DNA of 64,000 nt, from assembly GCA_905160935.1 (NCBI GenBank), contig CAJHZI010000014.1, positions 267,295-331,294 on the forward strand, read 5' to 3'. The position numbers and the translations under genes were made by a program. Positions 23,945 through 36,094 of this stretch are shown piece by piece (within the stretch, counting starts at the first letter, position 1; every line of letters starts with the position of its first letter). The notes beneath the pieces are model-generated. The model ran no database searches, was not told where the DNA came from, and worked only from the letters and a program-made list of their open reading frames with translations. This DNA comes from Enchytraeus crypticus. Taxonomy: Eukaryota > Annelida > Clitellata > Enchytraeida > Enchytraeidae.

Positions 23945-24264
23945 TATACTTGATCTTATAATCCTTTGTCAACAGAGACTAATATTGCAGATAAATGACT
24001 TAATTGCATTAAAATTAGCATTTCCGTCATAAAACAGAAAAGTCAATATACTTATTGACATTTACTAGTAGGTCAATATACTTATCTGTACACACGAAGT
24101 CCTCCAAATTTGCAATTTTCAAAATTGATATGTATATTTCGTTCTGCATTTACTGTATGCTTATTTAAACCTTGATTTTAAATCTCACAACTCTTCTGAC
24201 TGTCGTTCTTCTTTCATTCAAATTCGTCAGGTTAAGCAAACATATCCATCATTAAATAGAAATT
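23945..24264. other. No gene recognised
   Basis: Unique AT-rich sequence between a minisatellite and LINE debris. Confidence 0.5.
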
Positions 24265-24750
24265 CAGACAGAATCCTTGCAAATTCCATAGTTCATTCAA
24301 AGTTTCACTACTGTAATACATTAATAAATGGGTTGCCTTCTCCTCACAACCATTTGCAAAGTCCAACATTCTCTTGCAAGGTTGTTTGAAGTCTTACAGC
24401 CTTCAATCTCAAACTCTTTCTATACTTCTCAACCTCCAGTTACTAAAATTACTAAATTTATTCAGTTACTAAATTTATCTGTTAACTTTCACAATTCTGG
24501 GATTTGGCAAACCGTCTAATTTATCTATAAAAAATTTCACTATCGTCCCTCACGTGCACTTCGTTCCACCGATGCCAATCTTCTCTCTGTTCAAACATTC
24601 TCACATCATTAGGCAGACGTTCATTCTCTCATGCAGCACCCACAATCTGGAACTTTTTCTCTTAATCTTCGCTTTGTGCTTCTCTTTCAACTTTCTCTGG
24701 CAAGCTTTGCAAAAGCTGTATTGTGTTATTTCACGCCCGTTTTAACTTCA
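24265..24750 (+). pseudogene. LINE reverse transcriptase C-terminal remnant (CR1/L2-like)
   Basis: One frame reads SKFHYCNTLINGLPSP, matching the common SRLDYCNxLxxGLP segment at the end of the reverse transcriptase region in CR1/L2-type LINEs. About 250 bp further, MQHPQSGTFSLNLRF resembles the AxxLWNSLPxxLR segment that normally follows. Several frameshifts and stops separate the two. The catalytic palm (YxDD) is not present. It is a 5'-truncated, dead insertion. Confidence 0.65.
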
Positions 24751-24895
24751 TCAGGGGTCGTTAGAAGCTTAAGGTGGAATTGGAGTACAGTGTCTGATGT
24801 CTACTCAGCCGAGCTAAGCGGTCTCATTGTTGCGTAATTCGAGCAACTCTCAGCTGTTAGTTTTAGTACTGAGAACTGAGAACGTCTTAATACCA

Positions 24896-25100
24896 TAGGG
24901 ATATCGTCATGAAGTCTTAAATGACAGATCCTGATGTGAATTGAACCCTCGTGGGTTCGAATCCCAGCCACGCTGATCTGAGTGTAAAATCTCGGACATT
25001 CACTGAACTGGTTATACGGAAAATAGTGTAAATTGCTTAACGGTTTAAACATTTGGTATTAAAAATGATAGATATCAACATAGTTAATCATTTCACTATA
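24896..25100 (+). repeat. Family D tRNA-derived SINE
   Basis: Contains a near-perfect pol III box B (GGGTTCGAATCCC), then AAATCTCGGACATTCACTG, an ACTGGTTA word and the terminal TTAATCATTTCACTATAATG. Two related copies lie head-to-tail at 53276 and 53520. Confidence 0.8.
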
Positions 25101-25109
25101 ATGCGTGTT

Positions 25110-25427
25110 TACATTTGTTTGCTGAGGCACGGCAGTGCAAGCAAAGAGGCATGCGACCCTGATACACAAGTACATCGGATCAACTGTTGCCACGTGCGAC
25201 TTGCTCTCCCAAATGTAGAGCACGCCAAGTGTGCATAGCTTGTAATTATTCTGTAATACAAAAATAGAAATAAGCGCGCGGATATGTTATTATGCGCATC
25301 GTTAGATGTGAAGAGTTAGGAGTAGTAGCAGAGTGAAGGTACTGCTCAAAGCTGAAGACCTTGGTATGTGCATGATTCCAAATTAAAATATTAGGCCAAT
25401 AAGGGTAATTGAGAGGTTGGGGACAAT
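25110..25427. other. No gene recognised
   Basis: Short unique spacer between two SINEs. Nothing supportable. Confidence 0.5.
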
Positions 25428-25564
25428 GGCTGGAGCCAGTGGCAATGTCGGTAAGATAATCGACCGTGGATCAGTATGTGCGAGGCTCATATCCTGGGCT
25501 CGCCCTTCACTGACATCGCGTTCGAGCGAGGAAACTGACTTTAACATTAGCTTTACCAGCTTTC
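25428..25564 (+). repeat. Family A tRNA-derived SINE
   Basis: Full-length copy: GGCTGGAGCCAGTGGCAATG head, a diverged B-box region (GAGGCTCATATCC), core TGACATCGCGTTCGAGCGAG, and tail TTAGCTTTACCAGCTTTC. An AAT array follows. Confidence 0.85.
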
Positions 25565-25752
25565 TAAAATACAACATTAATAATAATAATAGTAATAATA
25601 ATAACCTCCTACAGTTTCTATCGCAGTGTCATGGCCGGTGACCGGACTTCGAGACCGCCTTACAGGTTTCTGGCAGATTATAATTGATCTTTTTCGTGGT
25701 TAATCTTATCTTTGTTTGCTGTTGATAGCGCCGATCGGCACTAGCTACTCCT

Positions 25753-26015
25753 GTTGCAGATTGTGTGTATGTGTGTGCATATGTGTATGTGTGTATATGT
25801 ATGTGTGTATGTGTATGTGTGTGCGTGCGTGCGTATGTATTATGTGTGTATGTGTGTGAATGTGTGCGTGTGTGTATATGTATATATTCATGTGCGTGTG
25901 TATGTGTGCGTGTGTATGTGTGTGTGTATGTGTGCATGTGTGTTGAGTATGTTGACTGTGCGTATGTGTATGTGTGTGTGGGCGTGAGTGTATGTGTGCG
26001 TGTATGTGAGTGAGC
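25753..26015. repeat. TG-rich microsatellite
   Basis: Interrupted TG/TATG/CGTG array. Cys/Val-rich plus frames and His/Thr-rich minus frames here are its translation. Confidence 0.95.
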
Positions 26016-26099
26016 GTAAACTGACGGTTTTCAGCAATTATTTGATTAATATTGCATATATTTAAAGTGCGATTATTATATAATCATAGTAAGATAATG

Positions 26100-26240
26100 G
26101 TAAAAATTAGTATAATTATATTAATAACAATAAAAATAATAATAATTATTATTAAGTTATTTTTTTAATTATTATTATTATAATTATTATTTTTTAAATT
26201 TTATTATTATTACTATTATTATTATTATTATTATTATTAT
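26100..26240. repeat. ATT/AAT arrays
   Basis: Alternating AAT and ATT triplet runs that end at a GC-richer island. Confidence 0.85.
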
Positions 26241-26465
26241 AACCGGACCCACGCTTTCCAGCTGCGACAGCATCTCTTGAATTACCTCGATTCATGTCTC
26301 TGATCATCTGCTCTCTTCTTGCGAAAGTTAAACGTTGCTGATCGCAGCAGCGGGTAACATTGCCCTGAATCCATTGCTTTTGGCTCCAGCTACGCCCGTC
26401 CCCACTTCATCTGTTATCGATCCACCACGACGGTGACTCCCTGAACAGGCGTTGATCAGGCAGTT
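26241..26465 (-). repeat. GC-richer island between ATT arrays; unclassified repeat
   Basis: About 220 bp of clearly higher GC content, with ATT arrays on both sides. Read on the minus strand it ends AAGCGTGGGTCCGGTTATAA followed by AAT triplets, as a retroelement 3' end would. No frame or pol III box is obvious. Confidence 0.4.
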
Positions 26466-26473
26466 TGTGTGTA

Positions 26474-26475
26474 TG

Positions 26476-26523
<48 letters not shown>

Positions 26524-26550
26524 AATTTATTATTATTATTATTTTTTAAA
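26474..26550. repeat. ATT array
   Basis: Near-pure ATT triplets. They lie beyond the 3' end of the minus-strand LINE fragment and are probably its tail. Confidence 0.85.
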
Positions 26551-26559
26551 TGCTCTGGG

Positions 26560-27130
26560 CTGTAAAGGTCCCTGGGCTAAAAAATAAGATAAAAGAGACT
26601 TTATTTAATTAAAAGTTTTTTTAAAAAAGCGATTAAAATAATTCCTCTGCACTCTGGGAAGCCGCTTTAGCCAAAGTGCCACTGAAGCAGACTGCATTGA
26701 ATCGCTGGAGAGCAATAGACAGTCTCTGCCACAGAAAAGATTTTTCGCGCTTATCACCAGTAATGGCGCTGGTCCTCCTGCCTATTTCGTCAATAAAGTC
26801 TGATGGGAGAGAGTTGATGGGCCCCAGGGTCTCAAAGGCAATAGGCATGAAGATATAGTTGCCAGAGATTTCGGCATACTTCAGAGTTTTCCTATTAGCC
26901 GCGGCCTCTGCTGCAGCACCAGCAGCAGCGCAAGAAAGGCCGAGATTGCTTATTGAAAAAGTGTCCGTAACAGTGACGTCCCAGCTAACACACTTCCCCT
27001 CTGCCCATGGAATTTGAGAGACACCGTCTGGACGTTTACCATCAGTGCGGATCAATCCCAGGGGCTCTTTAATGGCTGGGATATTCGCTCGGCTCAGGGC
27101 GCGCCAGATCAAGTCGTTTATGAACTGATG
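26560..27130 (-). pseudogene. Family G LINE, C-terminal fragment
   Basis: An open frame of about 160 codons carries the conserved C-terminal block found after the reverse transcriptase in a group of LINEs common in marine invertebrates. Visible words are NDLIWRALSRANIPAIKEP, DGKRPDG, WDVTVTD, and GDKREKSFLWQRLSIALQRF near the end. It stops at ALAKAASQSAEELF-like residues and is followed by a short 3' region and ATT tail. Everything upstream of the NDLIW word is missing: a 5'-truncated insertion. The function of the block is not settled. The frame is intact over the preserved length. Confidence 0.8.
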
Positions 27131-27139
27131 TCTGCAATG

Positions 27140-27350
27140 ATGTTATTATTATTATAAATATATTATTATTAGTATTATTGTTATTATTATAATATTATTA
27201 TTATTATGTTCACATATATTATTATTATTATTATTAATGTTATTATTACTACTACTACTACTACAACTACTACTAATACCATTATTATCGTTAACATAAT
27301 AATACAGAATTAACTATAATGATAACAATAATAATAATAATGTAAGTATC
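27140..27350. repeat. ATT/ACT triplet arrays
   Basis: Interrupted ATT, ACT and AAT triplets on the 5' side of the LINE fragment. Confidence 0.85.
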
Positions 27351-27359
27351 TCTATTTGG

Positions 27360-29640
27360 CCACTTGGTAAAACAACAATAATGACAATATGTAATGTCAT
27401 TCGAATAAACGATTGCAGCATTTATTCGAATAATACTACAAATATTTATTATTTTATTTTAAATAATTAAAATAAGTTTTTTTATATAAATCTTATATAA
27501 TCATGCACAGTAAAATAATAATATAACAATAAAATAAAGAATAATAAAAAAATAAAGAATCATAATAATCATAATCATCATCATTATCAGGAAATTCAAA
27601 AAAATTGCTATAATAATAAGCAATAATTTAATATTTTAAGATAAGCTGTGAAGTTTTGAAACTCCTTTTAAAAAAGTATTGCCTTGAGATATACTGCTGC
27701 TACTTCATAAATATATTGCACAATCTAGTCATTTATTTCAGCACAATCTCAAAACGACTTATATATGTGTAGTTACAATACATAAAATGATAAAACAGTC
27801 TCAAAAAGTTATACAGTATAGCAGATAAGTAAAGCGGAAGAAATGGATAATTAATTAGATTTCATATTACAGGTTCAAGCACTTAATTATCATATCTTTC
27901 ATCATAACCATATTCATTATCATATCATATCATAAGAGTCGATGTATTACAAATATGTAAATTAATTAACTTGAATCTTTGGTACCCTGACATTGCCTTG
28001 TGGCGAGGAAGCGAAAGTTAAATTCTTATTGATTGATTGATTGATTGATTAATATTCATAGATTATAATTTAATGCTTTACAAATTTATGTATACTGTAA
28101 AATTATGTGCTGATACGACATTCTAAACTAGGTTGAGTGAACAGTGGCAGACACTACAACTAAACTACGACACAATTACTTAACAGAACCCTTTCGTCTC
28201 TTACTCACACTGACTCTATTCGCTTATTCAATGAGTTTTACAAATGAAAGGAATAGTTTTCAAATTGTAAATGAACTATTTTGCTAAAAATTGACTTTGG
28301 GTGATAGAAAATTTTCGAAAAATCGAAATATATAGAATTCCGCTGAACTTTAAGTTTAGAGGAAACCATCAAACAGTGGTTAATAGGCTTATGTTTACGC
28401 GTTTACGTGATAATGATTATACGTGATGTTAATTGTTTTAGTAAATGGAACTGTCGAAGACGCTCTCGTTTTATTTTAATCATGTTTTTAAATTTTTTGA
28501 TAAGCTTTTGTCATTTTTTTCGAACTGAATGGTTATTATGTCAAGTGACCAATTTAAATCTGCATACTTTTTGATACTGCTTACTTTATAACGCTTATTA
28601 AGTTATAGAATTTCTTCTGAGGGTCCTTGTAAGTGCCTTGGTGCATAAGGTTTACCCTGTCTTGGCTATTTCATGTCTCATAAATGTATACATGTGACCT
28701 TATTGTGCAAGACAAACTCATTAAATTAAATTAAAATAAGTTAAATTTTGCTAATTTTATTTGAATCATTCGGCTGCAGTTCCGCTAGATTGAAACAATA
28801 GCTCGTGTTCGTAGTTCACACAAGCTATTTATTTTTATTAAATGATGCAATCATTTCACACAATAGAGCTAAAAAAGTCTCGCAAAATACAGCAATTCAC
28901 ATGAAATGAAAAGGACACAAAGGTCCAAAGACTCTAACATGTGCCCTAATAAGAGAATAAAATAATAAAAGATATAAGCATCATAACAATATCACAGCAC
29001 TTAAAACATTACAGTGATAACAATATTTATAGTAAAATACATGTATATGCTAATCTATAAAAAAATCAAGTTGATCTACATTGCCCTTAAATGAAAGAAC
29101 ATGTAATGCGTCGCTGTGCAACCTGTGAATAGAAACCGACTAAGTGAAGACCTGAAGTATTACAAGATAGAACCTCTAACGCCAAGGAAGTCCAACTCCC
29201 TCAGAATTGTAATTTTTATTATTTAATACTGCTATTTTTATTTGGAATTATTACTATTAGGATGATTCAGTGAGAGAAGGTATGACTAGCCCACTCTTGT
29301 GTAGGAAATGGAATGCCTAGGAACGGAGTCATACTCTAGTAGGACTGCAAAACATCAGTGACGTGTCTCATTAGCCCAGGCGTGTGAGCGACGACTGAAA
29401 TTATAGTCGTTTATCTCTTTTTCCACATCATGACACATATAACATTATAAATATACTTAAGATCGTGAAACTACGTACGTGTGCTTTTGTGAAGCTTTAA
29501 ATTATGTGAGCTCTGAATGAAAAAAAAAACTAATAAATGTGCAGTAATAATACAATAAAGTTTCATTTAGTATGCTAAATATTAGATGAAATTATGGCAG
29601 TCTTCAAACAAAAATATATTAAATGAAAGCTAGATAAATA
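27360..29640. other. No gene recognised
   Basis: About 2.3 kb of AT-rich sequence. A family C-like fragment lies near 27985-28030 (CCTGACATTGCCTTGTGGCG, then GAAAGTTAAA) and is followed by a GATT array. No exon-like frame on either strand. Confidence 0.5.
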
Positions 29641-29652
29641 ACAATAAGTCTA

Positions 29653-29768
29653 CAGCCAAGTTTAGCGTTAGTTTCCTATTCGAATAGCATGTCAGTGACG
29701 GAGATAGCACTGGAATTGAATCATGCACCTACTGATCCGCTGTCGAACAACAAGCCACCTATTCAGCA
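29653..29768 (-). repeat. Family B SINE
   Basis: Minus-strand copy: GTGGCTTGTTGTTCGACAGC head, GATCAGTAGGTGCATGATTC middle, core TGACATGCTATTCGAATAGG, and 3' end AAACTAACGCTAAACTTGGC. It is immediately followed by a family A fragment in the opposite orientation. Confidence 0.8.
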
Positions 29769-29777
29769 CAAATGATC

Positions 29778-29847
29778 CTAGGCTCGCCCGTCACTGACAT
29801 CGCTTTCGAATGAGGAAACTGTCGATACCTTAGCTTTACCAGCTTTA
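29778..29847 (+). repeat. Family A SINE, 3' fragment
   Basis: Starts at GGCTCGCCCGTCACTGACAT. Retains the core and the terminal TTAGCTTTACCAGCTTTA. Confidence 0.8.
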
Positions 29848-30124
29848 ATATTAAATGTGTACAGGTATTTACCGATGACTGACGTAGGCAGAGCTTAAAG
29901 CGTGTGGGATTTCACCGTAATGCCCTGGGGCTAGATTTGTGAAAACCCGTCACGCATCTATGATCATCATGAATGCAGAATTAACCATTTCTTCATTTAC
30001 TCATAATACGTTTCACATGATTAATAATACATTTTCAAGCTCCTGGCCTTAGTTAATATATTTACACAACTTCCAATTTTCTGCAGTCTATAGTGAGCTC
30101 TCTAGTTAATCTTTTAATTGATCT

Positions 30125-30265
30125 TTTAATTAATATTTGGACTGGTTTTCTGGATTTTCGAATCTGCACCGTTTTGGACCTTATTTTTGCACACCGGATT
30201 GAATTTGTTTCAATAGTGTTCGATGTTATGATGGATGATAGTAGCACTCTAATTCTTGCTATATT
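30125..30265 (+). repeat. Family E repeat
   Basis: The most complete plus-strand copy: GGACTGGTTTTCTGGATTTT, CACCGTTTTGGACCTTATTT, TTTCAATAGTGTTCGATGTT and TAGTAGCACTCTAATTCTTG. Compare 60798-60935 on the minus strand. The frames overlapping it have no domain. Confidence 0.75.
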
Positions 30266-30483
30266 ATGTTGTGTCATTGCACTGAATCGATGCAATAAAA
30301 ATACCTCGACTGAAAGGTAGTGCTTCTTCACATGTTTCATTTCGCTCACATTTCTAACACGAACCGCATAATGAAAATTAACATAATTTTTATTATGGGG
30401 ACTATCATGTCGCTGGAATGTTACTTTGTTAAAAATACTACTAGCACAGTTGAAGCGTGCGTTCATATTAGGTCGCAAGTGTT

Positions 30484-30624
30484 CGGCTAAAGGCCAGTGA
30501 CGATGTTGGTAAGATATTCGACCGCGGAACAGTATGTGCGGGGTTCAAATCCTGGGCTCGCCCGTCACTGACATCGTTTTCCAGTGAGGAAACTGACGTT
30601 AACATTAGCTTTACCAGCTTTTTT
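30484..30624 (+). repeat. Family A tRNA-derived SINE
   Basis: Full copy with A-box-like TGACGATGTTGGTAAGA, B-box-like GGGTTCAAATCC, core TGACATCGTTTTCCAGTGAG, and tail TTAGCTTTACCAGCTTTTTT. Confidence 0.85.
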
Positions 30625-30629
30625 ACGTG

Positions 30630-31435
30630 TTCATATCCCGGATCGGTTGAGAATAAAAGTGAAGTACTATTGCATTTGAGTAACACAACACCTTTTACTG
30701 ATACTTAACTGTGCAATGGCATTTAAATAAATAGGAGTTAAGACAAAAGAAGCACCATTCCATTGTACCTAGGTGTGTTCGTGTCGCCTGATATAAGCCT
30801 CCATTTATCTGGACTACAAGAGCCTCGATTCTCAGCAAAGAGGCGACAAAACATCAACTGCAGTTGTGGTCCCCTGGATGATCCAAAGAAGTCGCGATGG
30901 ACCGTCGAAATCGTCTTTGAAATATCAAAACTAAAACACAGCTTGGAAGGGTCAATATATGCTTTTTAATTTTAGCGATAGACTGATTTTATTCAGTATT
31001 TAAGATGTGTGCGTTTGTTGGGTGTGTTTGCATATGGAGTTACTATAGATACATATAGATCTGCCCATTAATAGTCGTAGCAATATATCTAAGTAAAAAA
31101 TGTTGATAAAAAAGGTGCCAGCCCAAAGATTTTAAAGCAGATTAGGTACATACATATTTATAAAAACGAAATGCTAGTATAAATTACGTAAAAGGGCCTT
31201 ACCAAGCCTATATTATTGCTACTTTAAATTATTTAGTATATTTGTTTAGCCAGATAATATCGCAACTTTTCAAACCTTTTGCCTCTTTGTTTTTACCATT
31301 CCTTTGTGAGAATTTAATTTCAATAGAAGCCAATCACTTCAAGGTCCCATTTCAACTCTTCTGATTGTCTTTACCTTCTACTATCAACCTCTAGATTCTC
31401 CTTAATTATCACACTTGAAGTCACTGTCGAGATCA
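30630..31435. other. No gene recognised
   Basis: Unique sequence with one 68-codon frame (30763-30969) that matches nothing I know. The word CCAAAGAAGTCGCGATGG inside it is GC-richer than its surroundings. No splice or promoter evidence. Confidence 0.45.
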
Positions 31436-31440
31436 CATCT

Positions 31441-32358
31441 CATTGCCACAGATCAGTCTCAATGTCACAGATCGTTCTTATTGTCACAGATCATTCTCAA
31501 TGTCACAGATCATTCTCATTGTCACAGATCATTCTCATTGTCACAGATCATTCTCATTGTCACAGATCATTCTCAATGTCACAGATCATTCTCATTGTCA
31601 CAGATCATTCTTACTGTCACAGATCGTTCTTATTGTTACAGATCATTCTCAATGTCACAGATCATTCTCATTGTCACAGATCATTCTCATTGTCACAGAT
31701 CATTATCATTGTCACATGTCATTCTCAATGTCACAGATCATTCTTACTGTCACAGATCGTTCTTATTGTCACAGATCATTCTCGCTGTCACAGATCATTC
31801 TCATTGTCACAGATCATTCTCATTGTCACAGATCATTTTCATTGTCACATGTCATTCTCAATGTCACAGATCATTCTTACTGTCACAGATCGTTCTTATT
31901 GTCACAGATCATTCTCGCTGTCACAGATCATTCTCATTGTCACAGATCATTCTCATTGTCACAGATCATTCTCATTGTCACATGTCATTCTCATTGTCAC
32001 AGATCATTCTCATTGTCACATGTCATTCTCAATGTCACAGATCATTCTTACTGTCACAGATCGTTCTTATTGTCACAGATCATTCTCGCTGTCACAGATC
32101 ATTCTCATTGTCACAGATCATTCTCATTGTCACAGATCATTCTCATTGTCACATGTCATTCTCAATGTCACAGATCATTCTTACTGTCACAGATCGTTCT
32201 TATTGTCACAGATCATTCTCATTGTCACAGATCATTCTCATTGTCACAGATCATTCTCATTGTCACAGACCATTCTCATTGTCACATGTCATTCTTATCG
32301 TTGTCACATGTCATTCTCGCTGTCACAGATCATTCCTATCGTTGTCACAGTCTTTAGT
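31441..32358 (+). repeat. 19-bp minisatellite with 133-bp higher-order structure
   Basis: About 48 tandem copies of TGTCACAGATCATTCTCAT and close variants. The variant GTCACATGTC marks a fixed position at 31711, 31844, 31977, then 32015, 32148 and 32281. The 133-bp spacing equals seven 19-bp monomers; the 38-bp step from 31977 to 32015 equals two. As 19 is not a multiple of three and the unit has no stop in any phase, all three plus frames stay open for about 300 codons. They are artefacts and not genes. Confidence 0.95.
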
Positions 32359-32419
32359 CACTCTTAACAAGAACATTTTCAATTTTACGGCCACTGCTTC
32401 AAAACAGCCGTAATGAAGA

Positions 32420-33120
32420 TTCTATGTCGGCAAAATAGCGGTTAATTAGTTTAATTCCGTTTAAGATGGTAATAAAACGTCAAGAAGACTTTCTATTGGT
32501 CGTTCTGTCATCTTGTACAAGATGGAGCATACTCCAATATGTGCTGCAGTGAGATCAATAATCATAATAGTCAACCACAATAAACTACTACTTCTATTTC
32601 TATTACTACTACTACGTAGTGATTATGATTTTATGGAATAATAATCTAATTATAAGCTATAGTTATATAACAATTAAATATAAATTTATTGATGGCTTCA
32701 GGCGTGCTGTTAGAATTAATATCTAATAACCTTGACTAATCAAGTACCACTTGCTTTCACAATCGAATAATTGATCGATTGATTTCAGAACATTAATGCA
32801 ATATATTGTTATCGAAAGGGAAGTTGGATGTGCACATAGAACCACGCATTTATATTGACATTCAGATTCAATAAATTTTCAACGAATGGTGAAGCTTTTT
32901 TATTAGTCGGAAAATTCAAAGTCAAAGCTAAGCTGTCAACAGTCAGCCTTGACATATAATACAAATACTGAAAATCAATCGATATGTAGAGAGAAAAACA
33001 GGAGTGATAAAGAGAGAGAAAGAGAAAAGTAATCCGTATTATATTATGCTTTCACGATAATTTAATATTATTTTGGGAAAGTATTACAATAAAATATAAA
33101 AATTACATATAATATATAGG
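32420..33120. other. No gene recognised
   Basis: Unique AT-rich sequence with a short purine stretch near 33005. Nothing supportable. Confidence 0.5.
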
Positions 33121-33122
33121 CT

Positions 33123-33166
33123 ATTTAGCCTATATATACATAAGCATGTATATATGCATATATAAA

Positions 33167-33209
<43 letters not shown>

Positions 33210-33240
33210 CGGCCTATACATATATAGGCCTATATTACTT
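33123..33240. repeat. TA microsatellite with AGGCCTAT words
   Basis: TA array containing two GGCCTATA palindromic words near its right end. Confidence 0.85.
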
Positions 33241-33410
33241 ATGGCGGAGTTGCAAGTTAAATGCGACACTTCTACTTCAAGGTAAAGTGTCCAAATATTA
33301 TGAAATATTGTCTCGTTTGACTACCCTAGAAAATTCTAAAAGACAAATAAATCAGTAATTTCATTCTGTTGTTTAGAAGTAGTGTATGTAAAGCATCGTA
33401 ATTACAGGAG

Positions 33411-33465
33411 TATTGACATCATCCTTAGATAAGGAAACGGACGTTTAACCTTTATTATTATTTAC
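33411..33465 (+). repeat. Family C short retroelement
   Basis: TTGACATCATCCTTAGATAA, then GGAAACGGACGTTTAACC and an ATT tail. Confidence 0.75.
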
Positions 33466-33469
33466 TATG

Positions 33470-34030
33470 TAATAGGTCTACTTTCAGTTAGACGTACATT
33501 TCACATAAGGCTAAATTATCTACATGAGACTTTTCATATGTTAAACCGCGCTATTCAATTCCGGATTTAAATGCTAACATACCGCACATGAAATGAATTA
33601 CTGCACAGACAATGAATAATTTCAATTAATTTACTTTCACGGAACCTTTGCAGTTATAGTTTACACTGAAATACGACTGACATAGACCAGACACCTACAA
33701 TAATTACGTTGTAGAAATTCGAGACCTATCCAGCCATTGCAATAAATTTCCTGTTTCTCTATCAACACTGTTAAGAGTTAATGATATTACTGGTTGCGTT
33801 ATCTGGACATAATTTTAAATAATAAAATTATTAATTACCTCTAAGAGTCAATTTTCATTTTTCGTGTATTATCTAAATTTACCTATATAAAACATATTTT
33901 AAAACTACACCAAAATTATTCAATTTTTTAAAGACTTTAAGTGCGATGTAGATTTATTATTTTTGAAGTGTTGATTGACTTATTGATGTCGTGACGTCAA
34001 GAAAGCTGAATTTGGAACTACCGCTTAGTT
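33470..34030. other. No gene recognised
   Basis: Unique AT-rich spacer; nothing supportable. Confidence 0.5.
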
Positions 34031-34034
34031 TAAT

Positions 34035-34095
34035 TTTAAATGTAATAATAATAACAATTAGAGTGCTACAGTCATCAATGACAACATCGTAGCAA
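34035..34095 (-). repeat. Family E repeat, 3' fragment
   Basis: Contains TTAGAGTGCTACAGTCATCA and GACAACATCG next to AAT triplets; minus orientation. Confidence 0.75.
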
Positions 34096-34309
34096 CCCGC
34101 ATATAAATTAGTTAAACTTCTTTGACTTTTCCTGTTTATTTGCGCTTCCGCGCTGTTAGCTGACTGCAAATCCTGTAGTCTAACAAAACGATGACACACT
34201 TATGTAAATATTTCGACGGGAACTCACAATTGCGTAATAACCAGGAATATAGTTGATGCAGAAAATTTCAGAGAGAAAACTTTATACGAATGGGAAGTAT
34301 GATACATAT

Positions 34310-34320
34310 ACATATATATA

Positions 34321-34364
<44 letters not shown>

Positions 34365-34394
34365 TATATATACATGTACATATACTGTATATAT

Positions 34395-34445
<51 letters not shown>

Positions 34446-34634
34446 AGCTTACATAAAGTACATAATTAAAGTACATAATTATATATATATATATAATATA
34501 TATATATATATATTATATATATATTATTTATATATAACCATAGTAAAGTACATAATTAAATAATATACATGTATATACACTTATAATATATATACATGTT
34601 TATATATAAGGTGTATTATATACTATATATATAC

Positions 34635-34685
<51 letters not shown>

Positions 34686-34700
34686 CCTATATATATACAG
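34310..34700. repeat. TA-rich microsatellite block
   Basis: Several TA arrays separated by short words such as AAAGTACATAATTA, which occurs three times (about 34456-34560). A shared insertion or duplication history within the block is likely. Confidence 0.9.
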
Positions 34701-34709
34701 GGCTATGTA

Positions 34710-35940
34710 CATATATAGTAGTTCTTTAGTGAATACTATGTAAATTTAAGACAGTGAAGAGAAAAAGAAATTAAAGGGAAATTCCATAACATAACTAATT
34801 AACTTATCAGTATTACATCAGCAGGTACATGCTTAAAATTATGTGACTGTCGAGTTATAAGACGAAGTTAATATTCTTATGATTGGTGATTTAAAGAGCT
34901 TTGCTGATTTCCGTTTGTTCCTTACTTTGAAGTGTCTGGTATTGTATGGTATTGTATATGTGTCCAATTACAAACGATTTGTTTTACATTCATTGCACCG
35001 GTTTATCAATTTATTAACTAATGGTACACTTATTTAGATATTAATTTTAAATTATAATCTTTGGCTGACAAGAATTCAATCAATTCAAATAGTGAATTAT
35101 TAAAGTATACCAGTGGCAGATTTTTTTGTATTTTTGGAATACGTGGTGAGAATAGTGTTAATGTCCATAATTAGGGTATTATAAATAATTAGGACATTAT
35201 AAATAGTTAGGCTCCTTTTCGTAATTGATTTGTCTTCTGGAACACGAATACATTTATAAATATATGCATATATTCTATATCAATATATACATATACTCTT
35301 CAAGACGTCAGGTGTACAGGTGTATCACGAAATAAGCATGTCCGAGATTTTACTCTCTAATCAGATCTACCGGGAATTGATCCCAGGCCCTCAGGAACAA
35401 CCACTCAAAACTTCATGCCTTTACGTAATGCACTTAAACAATGAGCTATCGAGACATTCAAAGTTGGTTTTTGGTTGTATGCTTCTTATTAATAACAACA
35501 GAGCTTCTCAATTATCGCCACTACACAAAATTCGAAAGTCTCAACATGCTATTGTGTAGTTTGTGCATTAAGAGCTATAACACAACTGCAGAAGATCTTT
35601 TAAATGTTATAACTGTGCGTAAGCTTGTATGATAGCTAACATTTTACTACGTGCATAGAAACCATTCATACTAGTCGACGTGTAATAAATGAAAGTTCAT
35701 GCGAATAGAACGCAATGGTGAATTATATTTAACTTGCTGCTTGATGTGTGTCTGCAAATAAAACTGAGAAAACATTGTAGGTCAACAGGCCGAGACATAA
35801 GACCACAGAACGATTGACGGTAAATTCCTTGTATCATAGGCCTATTGCCCGAGTAGGTTCGGGAAAACTGAGAAAAGAACCTACCTAAAATTGCACGTGT
35901 TTGTAAGAGGCGACTGACGCAGACATATAGATATATCAGT
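34710..35940. other. No gene recognised
   Basis: Unique sequence with overlapping short frames at 35320-35632, none with known motifs. Nothing else seen. Confidence 0.5.
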
Positions 35941-36094
35941 GAAAAGACTTGTCGACACGCGGTGATGTTTTCTGTGATTTAGACCAATTGGTCGCTCATA
36001 CTTCAGATTCGAGAAATCTTTGGCGGGAACAAGTCCCAGGATCATCATACGACATGACTTCAGATTTAGGCTTACAGAATTCTAGTCGCTACAC

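Noticed and set aside
31441..32358. CRISPR-like array of short repeats
   Set aside because: The units are contiguous with no unique spacers, there are no cas genes, and the genome is clearly eukaryotic.
31415..32413. Three overlapping plus-strand frames of about 300 codons each
   Set aside because: They are the three phases of one stop-free 19-bp tandem repeat; no frame is favoured and no domain or splice signal is present.
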